64,000 nt of DNA from Panulirus ornatus (GCF_036320965.1 NC_092240.1:9242501-9306500), one strand, 5' to 3'; shown: positions 51,951-63,439, counted from the stretch's first letter. Notes: generated by a model not told the origin, from the sequence alone. Program-made: numbers and translations.

Positions 51951-52120
<170 letters not shown>

Positions 52121-52130
52121 ACTACATGGT

Positions 52131-52330
52131 GTCGGTGGGGTGAACCAGGGCATATGAAGCGCTCTGGGGAAACCATGGAGAGGTGTGTGGGGCCTGGTCT
52201 TAGATAGGCGGTTTCAGTTCCAGTGCATTATATATATAGCAGCTAAAGTGTGGATGTGGCCATTTCTTCGTCTGTTCGTGGCGCTACCTCGCTAGCGCGA
52301 GAAATGGCGAACATATCTAAAAAACATAAG
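52131..52330 (+). mobile_element. Related LINE 3' end, strongly truncated
   Basis: It aligns loosely with the 3' UTR of LINE copy 2: GCATATGAAGCG, CTCTGGGGAAACCATGGAGAG, TGGCCATTTCTTCGTCTGTTC and GGCGCTACCTCGCTAGCGCG, then a short A-rich end. The last block, ending GAGAAATGGCGAA, is closer to the SINE-like tail than copy 2 is. It is non-coding and probably a relic of an older or sister LINE family. Confidence 0.72.
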
Positions 52331-52825
52331 AAGTAAATCTTTTTTTCAAGATAAAGTCCCCGGAAGTCTTTCCAGAGACACTTGTATCCCAAGGCTCTGC
52401 GCTACTTCCATTTGCAGGGGGATCTGGACACCTTTGGAATGAGATCTTATCGTTCCATCCCCTGAAGAGGTAAAGTCGGGAAATGAACCTCAAGGGGAGA
52501 AAAAAATACATGATGATCCTCTCATGGCTTCTTATGTGTCTCCTTTTAAAAAAAAGTGATAATACAGGAAGTAAGGTTTCCCTGCTCCCTGTGCCTGCCG
52601 TGCTTGCCCTGCTAAAATACCTTTAGATTCACACGAGGGGGGGTTAGATAGGGTGGGTAGCATTCCTCCTCATACCTACGTGGAGACGATAATGATTATA
52701 GCTCCCATATAACTCCCGGGGTCTCCCTCTCTCTCTTTTTACAACCCTTTAGTTTAGGACCCCCCTTTTGTTTTCGTCGTTTTCCCTTTTGCTCCTCACG
52801 GCATGTATTTTATCCTTATTATTCC

Positions 52826-52829
<4 letters not shown>
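52331..52829. other. Gene-free stretch
   Basis: Mixed sequence. No gene is supported. Confidence 0.4.

Positions 52830-52885
<56 letters not shown>
52830..52885. repeat. (CT)n microsatellite
   Basis: About 56 bp of CT. Confidence 0.97.
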
Positions 52886-52888
<3 letters not shown>

Positions 52889-53032
52889 TATGCCATCCAG
52901 GCTGTGGCCTCTGATGTGTGGCATCCTCATAGTATAAGTCCTTTTTTTCCCGTCTATTTCCATTGTGTATATTTTAAACCCTTTCATTTAAAACCATTAA
53001 GTTCCTGAAGGAGTTGCGAAGTGTTTAAGTAC

Positions 53033-53033
<1 letters not shown>

Positions 53034-53101
<68 letters not shown>
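53034..53101. repeat. Compound (TA)n/(GT)n array
   Basis: About 24 bp of TA followed by about 44 bp of GT. Confidence 0.96.
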
Positions 53102-53102
<1 letters not shown>

Positions 53103-53264
53103 AACGGCATTTTCATTTAGTTTGCTTAAATGTTTAATCATGCAGCATACATGTGTGTGTTTCAAATTCCGTGTTTAACAGGTGACCCATAAAGAGGAGA
53201 GGTGGTCGTGTGCACGGATGGTTACAACTTATTTTGGGTTTGTTGCTGCGTATGATAATTCCCT

Positions 53265-53385
53265 CCCAGTGTATACTTCCCTCCCTTCCTCCACCCAGTG
53301 TATACTTCCCTCCCTTCCTCCACCCAGTGTATACTTCCCTCCCTTCCTCCACCCAGTGTATACTTCCCTCCCTTCCCCTTCCCTC
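53265..53385. repeat. 29-bp minisatellite, four copies
   Basis: Units CCCAGTGTATACTTCCCTCC plus CTTCCTCCA begin at 53265, 53294, 53323 and 53352; the last is partial. Confidence 0.94.
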
Positions 53386-54190
53386 CATCAACCTGGTCAT
53401 CGTGTATCATTTAACTTCCCTCCTTCACTTACCTCCATCACTTATTGCCGTCACATAACGCCACCACCCTTCGCTCTCTCTTGTCGTCGACACTTAATCA
53501 CACCACTTCTAAACACTCAAGTAGCCATACTTGTTATGGTCTTTCCAATCATCCCTTGCTGTAAGTGATTTTACAAGTGACTGCATCTTAGTCCAGCTCC
53601 GTTTAAACTGTAAGACTATGAAGCTAAACAGCCAATTCAGTGTCGTAAATAACTCTCGGGTAACAGAGCTTGGTATTTCCAGCTGATTTTTGGCTCATTG
53701 CTAATTCGAATCATATCTTTTTGTTCCCTCTACATACATGACAGTCTCGGTCAGTCCAGCTATGCAGGTACTTTCCAATCTGATCCCGCCGTAGTAGATG
53801 GGAAGTACCGATGGACAGGTCAGCACTTCTGGGGGAATACCCGTATCTGATATCTATATGATTAATGATATATGTCCCCCCCCCCCCCCCCCCCCCCCCC
53901 CCGCGCGCCAGGCAGGCAAGGGTTAGGTGAAAGATAAAGGGAAACCCCAGCCTGGCTGTGTATAACAGTAGCTACACTGCTTTAAAAAGCACTGCCAGTG
54001 GCTAAGCACAACAGCAGTTACACCGTGTCACTGCCTTTGAGACTCACACTACCACCGCACACGCGCGCTACCACATCCTTCAATAAGTCACTCGGTTGGC
54101 CGAGCCTTCGCCACAGCAGCGACAGGTCTTCACCACTTCCTCGATGTTGGAGCGCCAGGTCGCACGACCACCTCCAGGTCGAAGACAGAT
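53386..54190. other. Gene-free stretch with 27-nt C homopolymer
   Basis: Mostly unique sequence. A run of 27 C at about 53876-53902 runs into GCGCGC. No gene is supported. Confidence 0.5.

Positions 54191-54232
<42 letters not shown>
54191..54232. repeat. (ACA)n trinucleotide repeat
   Basis: About 14 CAA units. Poly-Asn or poly-Gln frames through it are not backed by other coding evidence. Confidence 0.95.
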
Positions 54233-54537
54233 TCTCGCGTTAGTGTGTCTGCTGTGTATCCCCTCACGTCCACCACGGTGAACAAGGATTGCCCACCTTC
54301 GTAAAAGAGCTGAGTAAAGATCGAGTTGAATTGGTCTTGTCACCACGTCGGTGAGTGGATGGGGGCCGTGCCAACACTCGGCGTCTATACTGGTCGAAGG
54401 CAAGGGCCCAGGATAGGCAGGGTGACTTGGGTCTCCACATGTGTATTGGAGCTGGAGTTGGCTTCTTGTCCTGTGTCTCGCACGTAACTGTGGCCTCCGT
54501 GAACGTATACTCTCAGTCTTTGCCACTTGGGTCTTGA

Positions 54538-54607
<70 letters not shown>
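54538..54607. repeat. (TA)n microsatellite
   Basis: About 70 bp of TA. The 54233-54537 interval to its left and 54608-54825 to its right are unique and gene-free. Confidence 0.97.
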
Positions 54608-54609
<2 letters not shown>

Positions 54610-54821
54610 CTGGATTTCGCCTGCTTAAGGTTAAGCCTCATGTCAAAAGTCACTTTTGACGCGTCAAGAGGACAGTCTCATCAAAGAAATTCTCGTTTCA
54701 AAGGAGTCTACTCCTGCTGCTGCTCCTGCTTGGTGAGCGAGGCAACTCTCGTGCTGCAGCAGACCCCTGTTAAGAAGGAGATCTTGTGTTGAAATCAGGA
54801 GTCTTTCAGAAAGCGGTCCTG

Positions 54822-54825
<4 letters not shown>

Positions 54826-54899
<74 letters not shown>
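54826..54899. repeat. (TA)n microsatellite
   Basis: About 74 bp of TA adjoining a truncated SINE-like head. Confidence 0.97.
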
Positions 54900-54901
<2 letters not shown>

Positions 54902-55069
54902 GAGCGGGGGGCTGGAAATCCTCCCCTCTCATTATTTTTTTTTTTAATTTTCCAAAAGAAGGAACAGAGAAGGAGGCCAGGTGTGGATATTCCCTCAAAG
55001 GCCCAGTTCTCTGTTCTTAACGCTACCTCGCTAACGCGGGAAATGGCGAATAGTTTGAAAGAAAAGAAA

Positions 55070-55071
<2 letters not shown>
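54900..55071 (+). mobile_element. SINE-like dispersed repeat, copy 6 (5'-truncated)
   Basis: It starts at GGGAGCGGGGGGCTGGAAAT, lacking about 70 bp of the head, and ends with the typical GAATAGTTTGAAAG tail. The 5' truncation is what incomplete reverse transcription would leave. Confidence 0.86.

Positions 55072-55149
<78 letters not shown>
55072..55149. repeat. (TA)n between two SINE-like copies
   Basis: About 78 bp of TA between two copies in the same orientation. Confidence 0.97.
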
Positions 55150-55150
<1 letters not shown>

Positions 55151-55152
<2 letters not shown>

Positions 55153-55380
55153 CCCTGGGGATAGGGGAGAAAGAATATTTCTCACGTATTCCCTGCGTGT
55201 CGTAGAAGGCGACTAAAAGGGGAGGGAGCGGGGGGCTGGAAATCCTCCCCCTTTTTTTTTTTTCTATTTTCCAAAAGAAGGAACAGAGAAGGGGGCCAGG
55301 TGAGGATATTGCCTCAAAGGCTCAGTCCTCTGTTCTTAACGCTACTTTGCTAATGCGGGAAATGGCGAATAGTTTGAAAG
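55151..55380 (+). mobile_element. SINE-like dispersed repeat, copy 7
   Basis: A roughly 230-bp copy with full head (ATCCCTGGGGATAGGGG) and a 3' block with substitutions (GCTACTTTGCTAATGCGGG). It is followed by about 25 bp of imperfect TA. Confidence 0.87.
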
Positions 55381-55405
55381 ATATATATATATATGTATAT
55401 ATATG

Positions 55406-55864
55406 AGCATATTTAATGAAATATGCTTAGAAAACACAAAAAAGCAGATAAGAATCTACAAAATGAAACCATTTCACTTCAAAACCCTCCATCTGATCGA
55501 CAAAAGGAAAATGGGGTTGTTAACGTTTTCTTTCTTCAGGATATATATATTTTTTTTCCATCGGCGTAAGCGCGATCAAACTACCTGGCCACCGCGGTGT
55601 TCGGTAAAGGTTCCGTGACGTGCCATGCCCTTGCCGCCGCCATAGATGGGACTGGAAACTACTGCCGAACCTTCACGCTTCAGTATGGACAACATGACGT
55701 CATGGGAGAGGCAATCTCACTCGGTGCGCGACATTTCCCCCGAAGGAAATGAAACGATGGCTGGCGAGAGGAGAGTTTGTACCAGCGACAAGGTAGACTC
55801 TTTTGCTATTTTTAAGTTTCTTTTTTTTTTTTTTATCACGGGAAACTTTGCTATTTTTTTTTAG
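55406..55864. other. Gene-free stretch
   Basis: Unique sequence with a T homopolymer near 55820-55834. No gene is supported. Confidence 0.4.
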
Positions 55865-56410
55865 AGTCCATTTTACCAGTATCGGGGGAGACTTTGCTAT
55901 TTTTTTAGAGGCCATTTTACCAGTATCGGGGGAGACTTTGCTATTTTTTTAGAGGCCATTTTACCAGTATCATGGGAGACTTTGCCATTTTTTTAGAGGC
56001 CATTTAACCAGTATCGGGGGAGACTTTGCTATTTTTTTTAGACGCCATTTAACCAGTATCATGGGAGAATTTGTCATTTTTCAGAGGCCATTTTACCAGT
56101 ATCGGGGGAGACTTTGCCATTTTTTTAGAGGCCATTTTACCAGTATCACGGGAGACTTTGCCATTTTTTAGAGGCCATTTTACCAGTATCATGGGAGAAT
56201 TTGCTATTTCTTTAGAGGACATTTTACCAGTATCGGGGGAGACTTTGCTATTTTTTTTAGAGGCCATTTAACCAGTATCATGGGAGAATTTGCCATTTTT
56301 TTAGGGGCCATTTTACCAGTATTATGAGAGACTTTGCCATTTTTTCAGAGGCCATTTAACCAGTATCAGGGGAGACTTTGCCATTTTTTCAGAGGACTTT
56401 GTACCAATGT
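55865..56410. repeat. 43-44-bp minisatellite, about 12 copies
   Basis: Units contain GAGGCCATTTTACCAGTATC and GGGGGAGACTTTGCTATTTT, with CATGGGAGAA and GCCATT variants. Most unit-length differences lie in the T run. Confidence 0.95.
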
Positions 56411-56573
56411 ATATGAGTAGCCTTTGCCATTTACTTACGACTTTTTACCGGTGTATGAGGAGGCTTTTGCCAGAAGTTGACGATGGTTTAGTCTTGGGCC
56501 ACAAACCTCACATGAAGTGAGAAAAATAAATTCTTATCTTTATCTTCGTTTAATTCGCTAAACGTTTTTTCCC

Positions 56574-56577
<4 letters not shown>

Positions 56578-56652
<75 letters not shown>
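56578..56652. repeat. (TA)n microsatellite
   Basis: About 75 bp of TA left of a short dispersed-repeat block. Confidence 0.97.
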
Positions 56653-56824
<172 letters not shown>

Positions 56825-56877
56825 TTCTCAAATTTGCAGTTCATGATTTTTATTTTCACAAAAGAATATGAACAAAG

Positions 56878-56880
<3 letters not shown>

Positions 56881-56925
<45 letters not shown>
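56881..56925. repeat. (CA)n microsatellite
   Basis: About 45 bp of CA, 60 bp downstream of a GT array of opposite sense. Confidence 0.96.
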
Positions 56926-56926
<1 letters not shown>

Positions 56927-57288
56927 GAATAGAAAAAATAAAAGATAACATCAAATACTAAACAGAGCATCATTATCTTTATGCATGACGATACCCCATA
57001 TGTACTATCAGTTTCCATTTTAAAAATAACCATTTATTTCCCCCCCCCCCCACCCACCCCACCTCCCACCCACCTCAAAAAAAAATCATTTTCCATTAGT
57101 TGGGGGATTACTCTTGTGCTCCCCCCCCTCCCCCCGCAACTAATTGGCCCAGTGATGGCTGACTGGCTGTTCGAGAGATGTCCCCCACACGACTGTACAA
57201 TGTACACGTATATTAATCTGAGGTGTTCTCAGGGATGATGAGAGTGGGAGATGATGAACAACAGTTGCGATGGTCGTTCAGTGTTTAT
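56926..57288. other. Gene-free stretch
   Basis: It contains C runs near 57040-57060 and 57121-57135. No gene is supported. Confidence 0.4.
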
Positions 57289-57317
57289 GCCTAACGACCT
57301 CTACGAGGTCGTTAGGC
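57289..57317. other. Perfect 13-bp stem hairpin
   Basis: The arm GCCTAACGACCTC (57289-57301) and its perfect reverse complement (57305-57317) are separated by a 3-nt loop. It lies about 110 bp before the 32-bp minisatellite. Function unknown. Confidence 0.9.
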
Positions 57318-57423
57318 CCGTTGCAGTCGGGTGGTTATTTCGGCTTTATGAGGCTAATCGCCTGCCAGGCTCGTTAAGGCTGATGATGTCATTTTGTACA
57401 AACCACCGGTTGAATGAGGTCTT

Positions 57424-59731
57424 GGCCATGATTATCAGGTAGCCGAGACCATACACGCCATGATTATCAGGTAGTCGAGACCATACACGCCATGATTATC
57501 AGGTAGTCGAGACCATACACGCCGTGATTATTAGGTAGCCGAGACCATACACGCCATGATTATCAGGTAGTCGAGACCATACGCGCCATGATTATCAGGT
57601 AGTCGAGACCATACACGCCATGATTATCAGGTAGTCGAGACCATACGCGCCATGATTATCAGGTAGTCGAGACCATACACGCCATGATTATCAGGTAGTC
57701 GAGACCATACACGCCATGATTATCAGGTAGTCGAGACCATACGCGCCATGATTATCAGGTAGTCGAGACCATATACGCCATGATTATCAGGTAGTCGAGA
57801 CCATACACGCCATGATTATCAGGTAGTCGAGACCATACACGCCGTGATTATCAGGTAGCCGAGACCATACACGCCATGATTATCAGGTAGTCGAGATCAT
57901 ACACGCCATGATTATCAGGTAGTCGAGACCATACACGCCATGATTATCAGGTAGTCGAGATCATACACGCCATGATTATCAGGTAGTCGAGACCATACAC
58001 GCCATGATTATCAGGTAGTCGAGATCATACACGTCATGATTATCAGGTAGCCGAGACCATACACGCCATGATTATCAGGTAGTCGAGACCATACACACCA
58101 TGATTATCAGGTAGTCGAGACCATACGCGCCATGATTATCAGATAGTCGAGACCATACACGCCATGATTATCAGATAGTCGAGACCATACACGCCATGAT
58201 TATCAGGTAGTCGAGACCATACACGCCATGATTATCAGGTAGTCGAGACCATACACGCCATGATTATCAGGTAGTCGAGACCATACACGCCATGATTATC
58301 AGGTAGCCGAGACCATACACGCCATGATTATCAGGTATTCGAGACCATACACGTCATGATTATCAGGTAGTCGAGTCCATACACGCCATGATTATCAGGT
58401 AGTCGAGACCATACACGCCATGATTATCAGGTAATCGAGACCATACACGCCGTGATTATTAGGTAGCCGAGGCCATACACGCCATGATTATCAGGTAGTC
58501 GAGGCCATACACGCCATGATTATCAGGTAATCGAGACCATACACGCCATGATTATCAGGTAGTTGAGGCCACACACGCCATGATTATCAGGTAATCGAGA
58601 CCATACACGCCATGATTATCAGGTAGTCGAGGCCATACACGCCGTGATTATCAGGTAGCCGAGACCATACACGCCATGATTATCAGGGAGTCGAGACCAT
58701 ACACGCCATGATTATCAGGGAGTCGAGACCACACACGCCATGATTATCAGGGAGTCGAGACCATACACGCCATGATTATCAGGTAGTCGAGGCCATACAC
58801 GCCGTGATTATCAGGTAGCCGAGACCATACACGCCATGATTATCAGGGAGTCGAGACCATACACGCCATGATTATCAGGGAGTCGAGACCATACACGCCA
58901 TGATTATCAGGTAGTCGAGACCATACACGCCATGATTATCAGGGAGTCGAGACCATACACGCCATGATTATCAGGTATTCGAGACCATACACGTCATGAT
59001 TATCAGGTAGTCGAGTCCATACACGCCATGATTATCAGGTAGTCGAGACCATACACGCCATGATTATCAGGTAATCGAGACCATACACGCCGTGATTATT
59101 AGGTAGCCGAGGCCATACACGCCATGATTATCAGGTAGTCGAGGCCATACACGCCATGATTATCAGGTAATCGAGACCATACACGCCATGATTATCAGGT
59201 AGTTGAGGCCACACACGCCATGATTATCAGGTAATCGAGACCATACACGCCATGATTATCAGGTAGTCGAGGCCATACACGCCGTGATTATCAGGTAGCC
59301 GAGACCATACACGCCATGATTATCAGGGAGTCGAGACCATACACGCCATGATTATCAGGGAGTCGAGACCACACACGCCATGATTATCAGGGAGTCGAGA
59401 CCATACACGCCATGATTATCAGGTAGTCGAGGCCATACACGCCGTGATTATCAGGTAGCCGAGACCATACACGCCATGATTATCAGGGAGTCGAGACCAT
59501 ACACGCCATGATTATCAGGGAGTCGAGACCATACACGCCATGATTATCAGGTAGTCGAGACCATACACGCCATGATTATCAGGGAGTCGAGACCATACAC
59601 GCCATGATTATCAGGGAGTCGAGACCATACACGCCATGATTATCAGGTAGTCGAGACCATACACGCCATGATTATCAGGGAGTCGAGACCACACACGCCA
59701 TGATTATCAGGTAATCGAGACCATACACGCC
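57424..59731. repeat. 32-bp minisatellite array, 2.3 kb, about 72 copies
   Basis: The consensus joins ATGATTATCAGGTAGTCGAG and ACCATACACGCC. Variants include AGGGAGTCG, GTAATCG, GAGGCC, GCCGTG and GTATTCG. Units are contiguous with no intervening unique spacers. A block of 20 units (640 bp) is duplicated in tandem: the rare order GTATTCGAGACC, ACGTCATG, GTCGAGTCC occurs at about 58336 and again at 58976. Confidence 0.97.
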
Positions 59732-59969
59732 TCCCCATTCATGCATGGTCCCTGGACTGCAGTGTTTGGTGTAGCACTTTCAGTACAAGAAGTGATTCTC
59801 TTTATCACTTACCAGTCGATCATATTTTATCATGTGTGATTAACAGGTCGGAATGATCACATGATCAATGATGAAAAGATCAACGATTGATCTGATGGGA
59901 TTAACAGTCTAAGGAGAGAAAGTGAAAAAAAAAGAAGTAACAGACACTCATGGAACAGATTTCTTTCTT

Positions 59970-59973
<4 letters not shown>

Positions 59974-60042
<69 letters not shown>

Positions 60043-60072
60043 ACACACACACACACACACACACTCACACAC
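59974..60072. repeat. (CA)n microsatellite
   Basis: About 99 bp of CA with two small interruptions at the right. Confidence 0.97.
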
Positions 60073-60191
60073 TGAACATGCAAATTGTTCGCTGTATTTC
60101 TTTACTCAAATGCTAGAGAGAAACTCGCGTGTAGCCATTGTCTGAGGTAACTGCGCTTCCCTTTATCATCTCGCCTTCCTCTACTTTTTCA

Positions 60192-60356
60192 AACTGTATG
60201 AATCCCCGCACTGCAGTGGACTGTATTCATACAACTGTATGATTCCCTGCACTGCAGGGGACTGTATTCATACAACTGTATGATTCCCAGCACTGCAGGG
60301 GACTGTATTCATACAACTGTATGATTCCCAGCACTGCAGGGGACTGTATTCATACC
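60192..60356. repeat. 41-bp minisatellite, four copies
   Basis: Units contain AACTGTATGATTCCC, GCACTGCAGGGGA and CTGTATTCATAC. The last part recurs at 60221, 60262, 60303 and 60344, exactly 41 bp apart. Confidence 0.95.
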
Positions 60357-60736
60357 CTTCATCATGTCTTCCCATATTTGATCCAGTTTCTCAAAATGAC
60401 CGTAATGTTTTTTTTTGTCCCTTCTTATTTTGGTAACTTCTTCAGTCAGGTTGCATGCCTCATTCATTCACATTCCTCCACCTCCATCGCCACGTACTGT
60501 AACACATGAACGATACAGAACGACAGTTAACATCAGGAAATTACATGTGACATTCACTTTACAGTTCGCGTGGTGGAATTGTCGTCCATTTTGCCGGAAT
60601 CGGAAGCAGGGGTCGAAAGTCACTATTAACACTGGCCAAAATTATTCTCTGTAGTGATAATCTAGGTCAAGGGTACACTACTAGGATTTGCGAGGGAAAA
60701 CCGAAGGAAAAAAGAGTTAAAGAGTTGAGTTACAGA
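60357..60736. other. Gene-free stretch
   Basis: Unique sequence; no gene is supported. Confidence 0.4.
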
Positions 60737-61079
60737 GTTACAGAGTTACATAGACCACGCAGACCCGACCCAAGGTCCGGGCGAGGTGGTCTGTGCTTAA
60801 CACCAGAGTTACTGAGTTACATAGACCACGCAGACCAGACCCCAAGGTCCGGGCGAGGTGGTCTGTGCTTAACACCAGAGTTACTGAGTTACATAGACCA
60901 CGCAGACCTAAGGTCCGGGCGAGGTGGTCTGTGCTTAACACCAGAGTTACTGAGTTACATAGACCACGCAGACCCCAAGGTCCGGACGAGGTGGTCTGTG
61001 CTTAACACCAGAGTTACAGAGTTACATAGACCACGCAGACCAGACCCAAGGTCCGGGCGAGGTGGTCTGTGCTTCACAC
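60737..61079. repeat. About 66-72-bp tandem repeat, five copies, with internal dyad
   Basis: Each unit reads GAGTTACATAGACCACGCAG, a short variable ACC region, then AAGGTCCGGGCGAGGTGGTC and TGTGCTTAACACCA. AGACCAC and GTGGTCT in each unit are complementary, so every unit can fold. Units differ mainly in the CAGACCC region. Confidence 0.93.
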
Positions 61080-61427
61080 TACTTTAAAAGTTATACCATA
61101 AAGAAATTCACTCTGATGTTCCATTGTTCAGTCTGGCAAGGTAGAACTGTTCTGTCATGTGTTCATTCATCTGTTCTCTTTTCCTTCCCTAAAGCAGTGA
61201 TTTGCCTGTCGTCTACACATAACTGTGATCGAGTTCACGTCACTGTGTGCAGTGATGATGCGCAGGAACTGCTGGCGTGTACAGTGCCACTCATGCCATT
61301 TCACTGTTCGTGTAGTGTCATGTAGGTCCTCACGAAGCTTTCACTGCCCAGATAAAGGGGGCAGCTAATTAGATGCCTTCTAAATTGTCTTATTTTTTTT
61401 CAATATCGAGTCATGAAAGGTGATCTT
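61080..61427. other. Gene-free stretch
   Basis: Unique sequence; no gene is supported. Confidence 0.4.
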
Positions 61428-61712
61428 TTATGGGTTGGCTAAAAGGGCTTCACCCTTACCAACTACCAGAGTCAGGGGGGGGCCAAGTTATGATATATAA
61501 TACCAATCGAAAAAAGAAAAAATCTATAGCACTTTCTTCTACACGTGTTAAAAGCCATTCTGTAAACCCCTCTTTATGGGTTGGTTATTATAAGGGCTTC
61601 ACCCTTATGAACTACCAGGGTCATTACTGAAGCCGTCAAGGGGCCAAGTTATGATGTACAACACCAATCGAAAAAAAAGAAAGAAATCTATGGCACTTTC
61701 TTCTTCACGTCA
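61428..61712. repeat. About 145-bp tandem duplication
   Basis: Two copies (from about 61428 and 61574) share TATGGGTTGG, AAGGGCTTCACCCTTA, GGGGCCAAGTTATGAT, ACCAATCGAAAAAA and GCACTTTCTTCT. The second has an insert of about 20 bp (CATTACTGAAGCCGTC). Confidence 0.88.
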
Positions 61713-61794
61713 TTCTATAAACCCACCTACTCCCCGTTCCCCATTACGCTCTCACACTCTGCCCCGCACGAGCCCCATGACCGACTGTGTATGT

Positions 61795-62485
61795 AGCGGG
61801 CTGACATAGGAGGTGGAGGAGGAGTAGCGGGCTGACAGTGGTGGAGGAGGAGGAGTAGCGGGCTGACAGTGGTGGAGGAGGAGGAGGAGTAGCGGGCTGA
61901 CAGAGGTGGAGGAGGAGGAGGAGTAGCGGGCTGACAGTGGTGGAGGAGGAGGAGTAGCGGGCTGACAGAGGTGGAGGAGGAGGAGGAGTAGCGGGCTGAC
62001 AGAGGTGGAGGAGGAGGAGTAGCGGGCTGACAGAGGTGGAGGAGGAGGAGTAGCGGGCTGACAGTGGTGGGGGAGGAGGAGTAGTAGCGGGCTGACAGAG
62101 GTGGAGGAGGAGGAGTAGTAGCGGGCTGACAGAGGTGGAGGAGGAGGAGTAGCGGGCTGACAGAGGTGGAGCAGGAGGAGTGGCGGGCTGACAGAGGTGG
62201 AGGAGGAGGAGTAGCGGGCTGACAGAGGAGGTGGAGGAGGAGGAGTAGCGGGCTGACAGAGGTGGAGGAGGAGGAGTAGCGGGCTGACAGTGGTGGAGGA
62301 GGAGTAGTATCGGGCTGACAGAGGTGGAGGAGGAGGAGTAGCGGGCTGACAGTGGTGGTGGAGAAGGAGGGAGGTAGGTGGCTGACAGAGGTGGAGGAGG
62401 AGGAGGAGTAGCGGGCTGATAGAGGTGGAGGAGGAGGAGGAGTAGCGGGCTGACAGTGGTGTTGGAGAAGGAGGGAGGTAGGTGG
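61795..62485. repeat. 30-36-bp GGA-rich minisatellite, about 21 copies
   Basis: Units join a (GGA)3-5 tract, GTAGCGGGCTGACAG and AGGT or TGGT. Length varies with GGA number. The opposite strand reads as a Pro/Ser-rich frame of up to 286 codons, which is not evidence of a gene. Confidence 0.95.
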
Positions 62486-62562
62486 CTGCTCACACGTCCC
62501 CCGTGTGGTGGTGGGACAACTGTTGGCTGTATGATAAACTCGTCCCATTCCAGACGCACTGG

Positions 62563-62760
62563 ACTCACTGCTTGTGTTATAGTTCATATCCCCAGGTTGT
62601 GATAGTGGTCATGTCCACTGCTTGTGTTATAGTTCATATCCCCAGGTTGTGAGAAGGGTCATGTCCACTGCTTGTGTTATAGTTCATATCCCCAGGTTGT
62701 GATAGTGGTCATGTCCATAGCTTGTAATAGGGTTCATATCCCCAGGTTGTGATAAGGTTT
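62563..62760. repeat. 50-bp minisatellite, about four copies
   Basis: Units contain CACTGCTTGTGTTATAGTTC and ATATCCCCAGGTTGTGA plus GGTCATGTC, with 50-bp spacing at 62615 and 62665. A degraded copy follows. The interval 62761-63082 is unique. Confidence 0.93.
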
Positions 62761-63082
62761 CGTATCTTGTGGTTGTAATAGGCTCGAAATTCCCATATCT
62801 TCTGATTGTGAGAGGGCCGTATCTACTGACTGTTGTAGGGGGGTTGTATCCCTTGGTTATCACAGGGTCGTATCCTACGCTTGCGACAGGTGTCGTATTC
62901 CCGTGGCTGGTTGTGAGCAGGTGGACGCACAGCTTTTGTGGTGGTGGTGGCAGGATCGCGTCCTCTCCCACCCACCCACTCACCTCCTCTCCCACTCACC
63001 TCCTCCCTCTCAGGTTGAGAGGAGATCTTGATGCCCTGGTTGTGAGCAGGGATGCGGGCTGAGCTGTGGTGGTGAGGGAGCG

Positions 63083-63294
63083 TTCAAATCCCAGAGTCCA
63101 GCGTTCAAATTTCAGGGTCCAGCGTTCAAATTTCAGGGTCCGGCGTTCAAATTTCAGAGTCCAGCGTTCAAATCCCAGGGTCCAGCGTACAAATCCCAGA
63201 GTCCAGCGTTCAAATTCCAGAGTCCAGCGTTCAAATCCCAGGGTCCAGCGTTCAAATCCCAGAGTCCGGCGTTCATATCCCAGAGTAAAGCGTT
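63083..63294. repeat. 21-bp minisatellite, ten copies
   Basis: The unit is GTTCAAATCCCAGAGTCCAGC, with TTTCAGGG and CCGGC variants. Twenty-one is a multiple of 3, so one frame reads as a seven-residue repeat (VQRSNFR). No other coding evidence exists. Confidence 0.95.
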
Positions 63295-63361
63295 TAGGTT
63301 CTCCCCGAAGGCGAAGCGAAGTTGGAAAAAAAGAAAAAGAAAAAGAGGACGAGGGAAGAGA

Positions 63362-63366
<5 letters not shown>

Positions 63367-63434
<68 letters not shown>
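63367..63434. repeat. (GA)n microsatellite
   Basis: About 68 bp of GA. Confidence 0.97.

Positions 63435-63439
<5 letters not shown>

Noticed and set aside
54018..54541. Frames with poly-Leu, poly-Asn or poly-Cys runs through the (ACA)n tract
   Set aside because: The runs come from a trinucleotide repeat and the flanks have no recognisable coding sequence.
57424..59731. Regular 32-bp repeats resembling a CRISPR array
   Set aside because: Units are contiguous with no unique spacers, and the setting is eukaryotic.
61727..62587. 286-codon minus-strand Pro/Ser-rich frame
   Set aside because: It lies almost wholly in the GGA-rich minisatellite. Low complexity explains the absence of stops.
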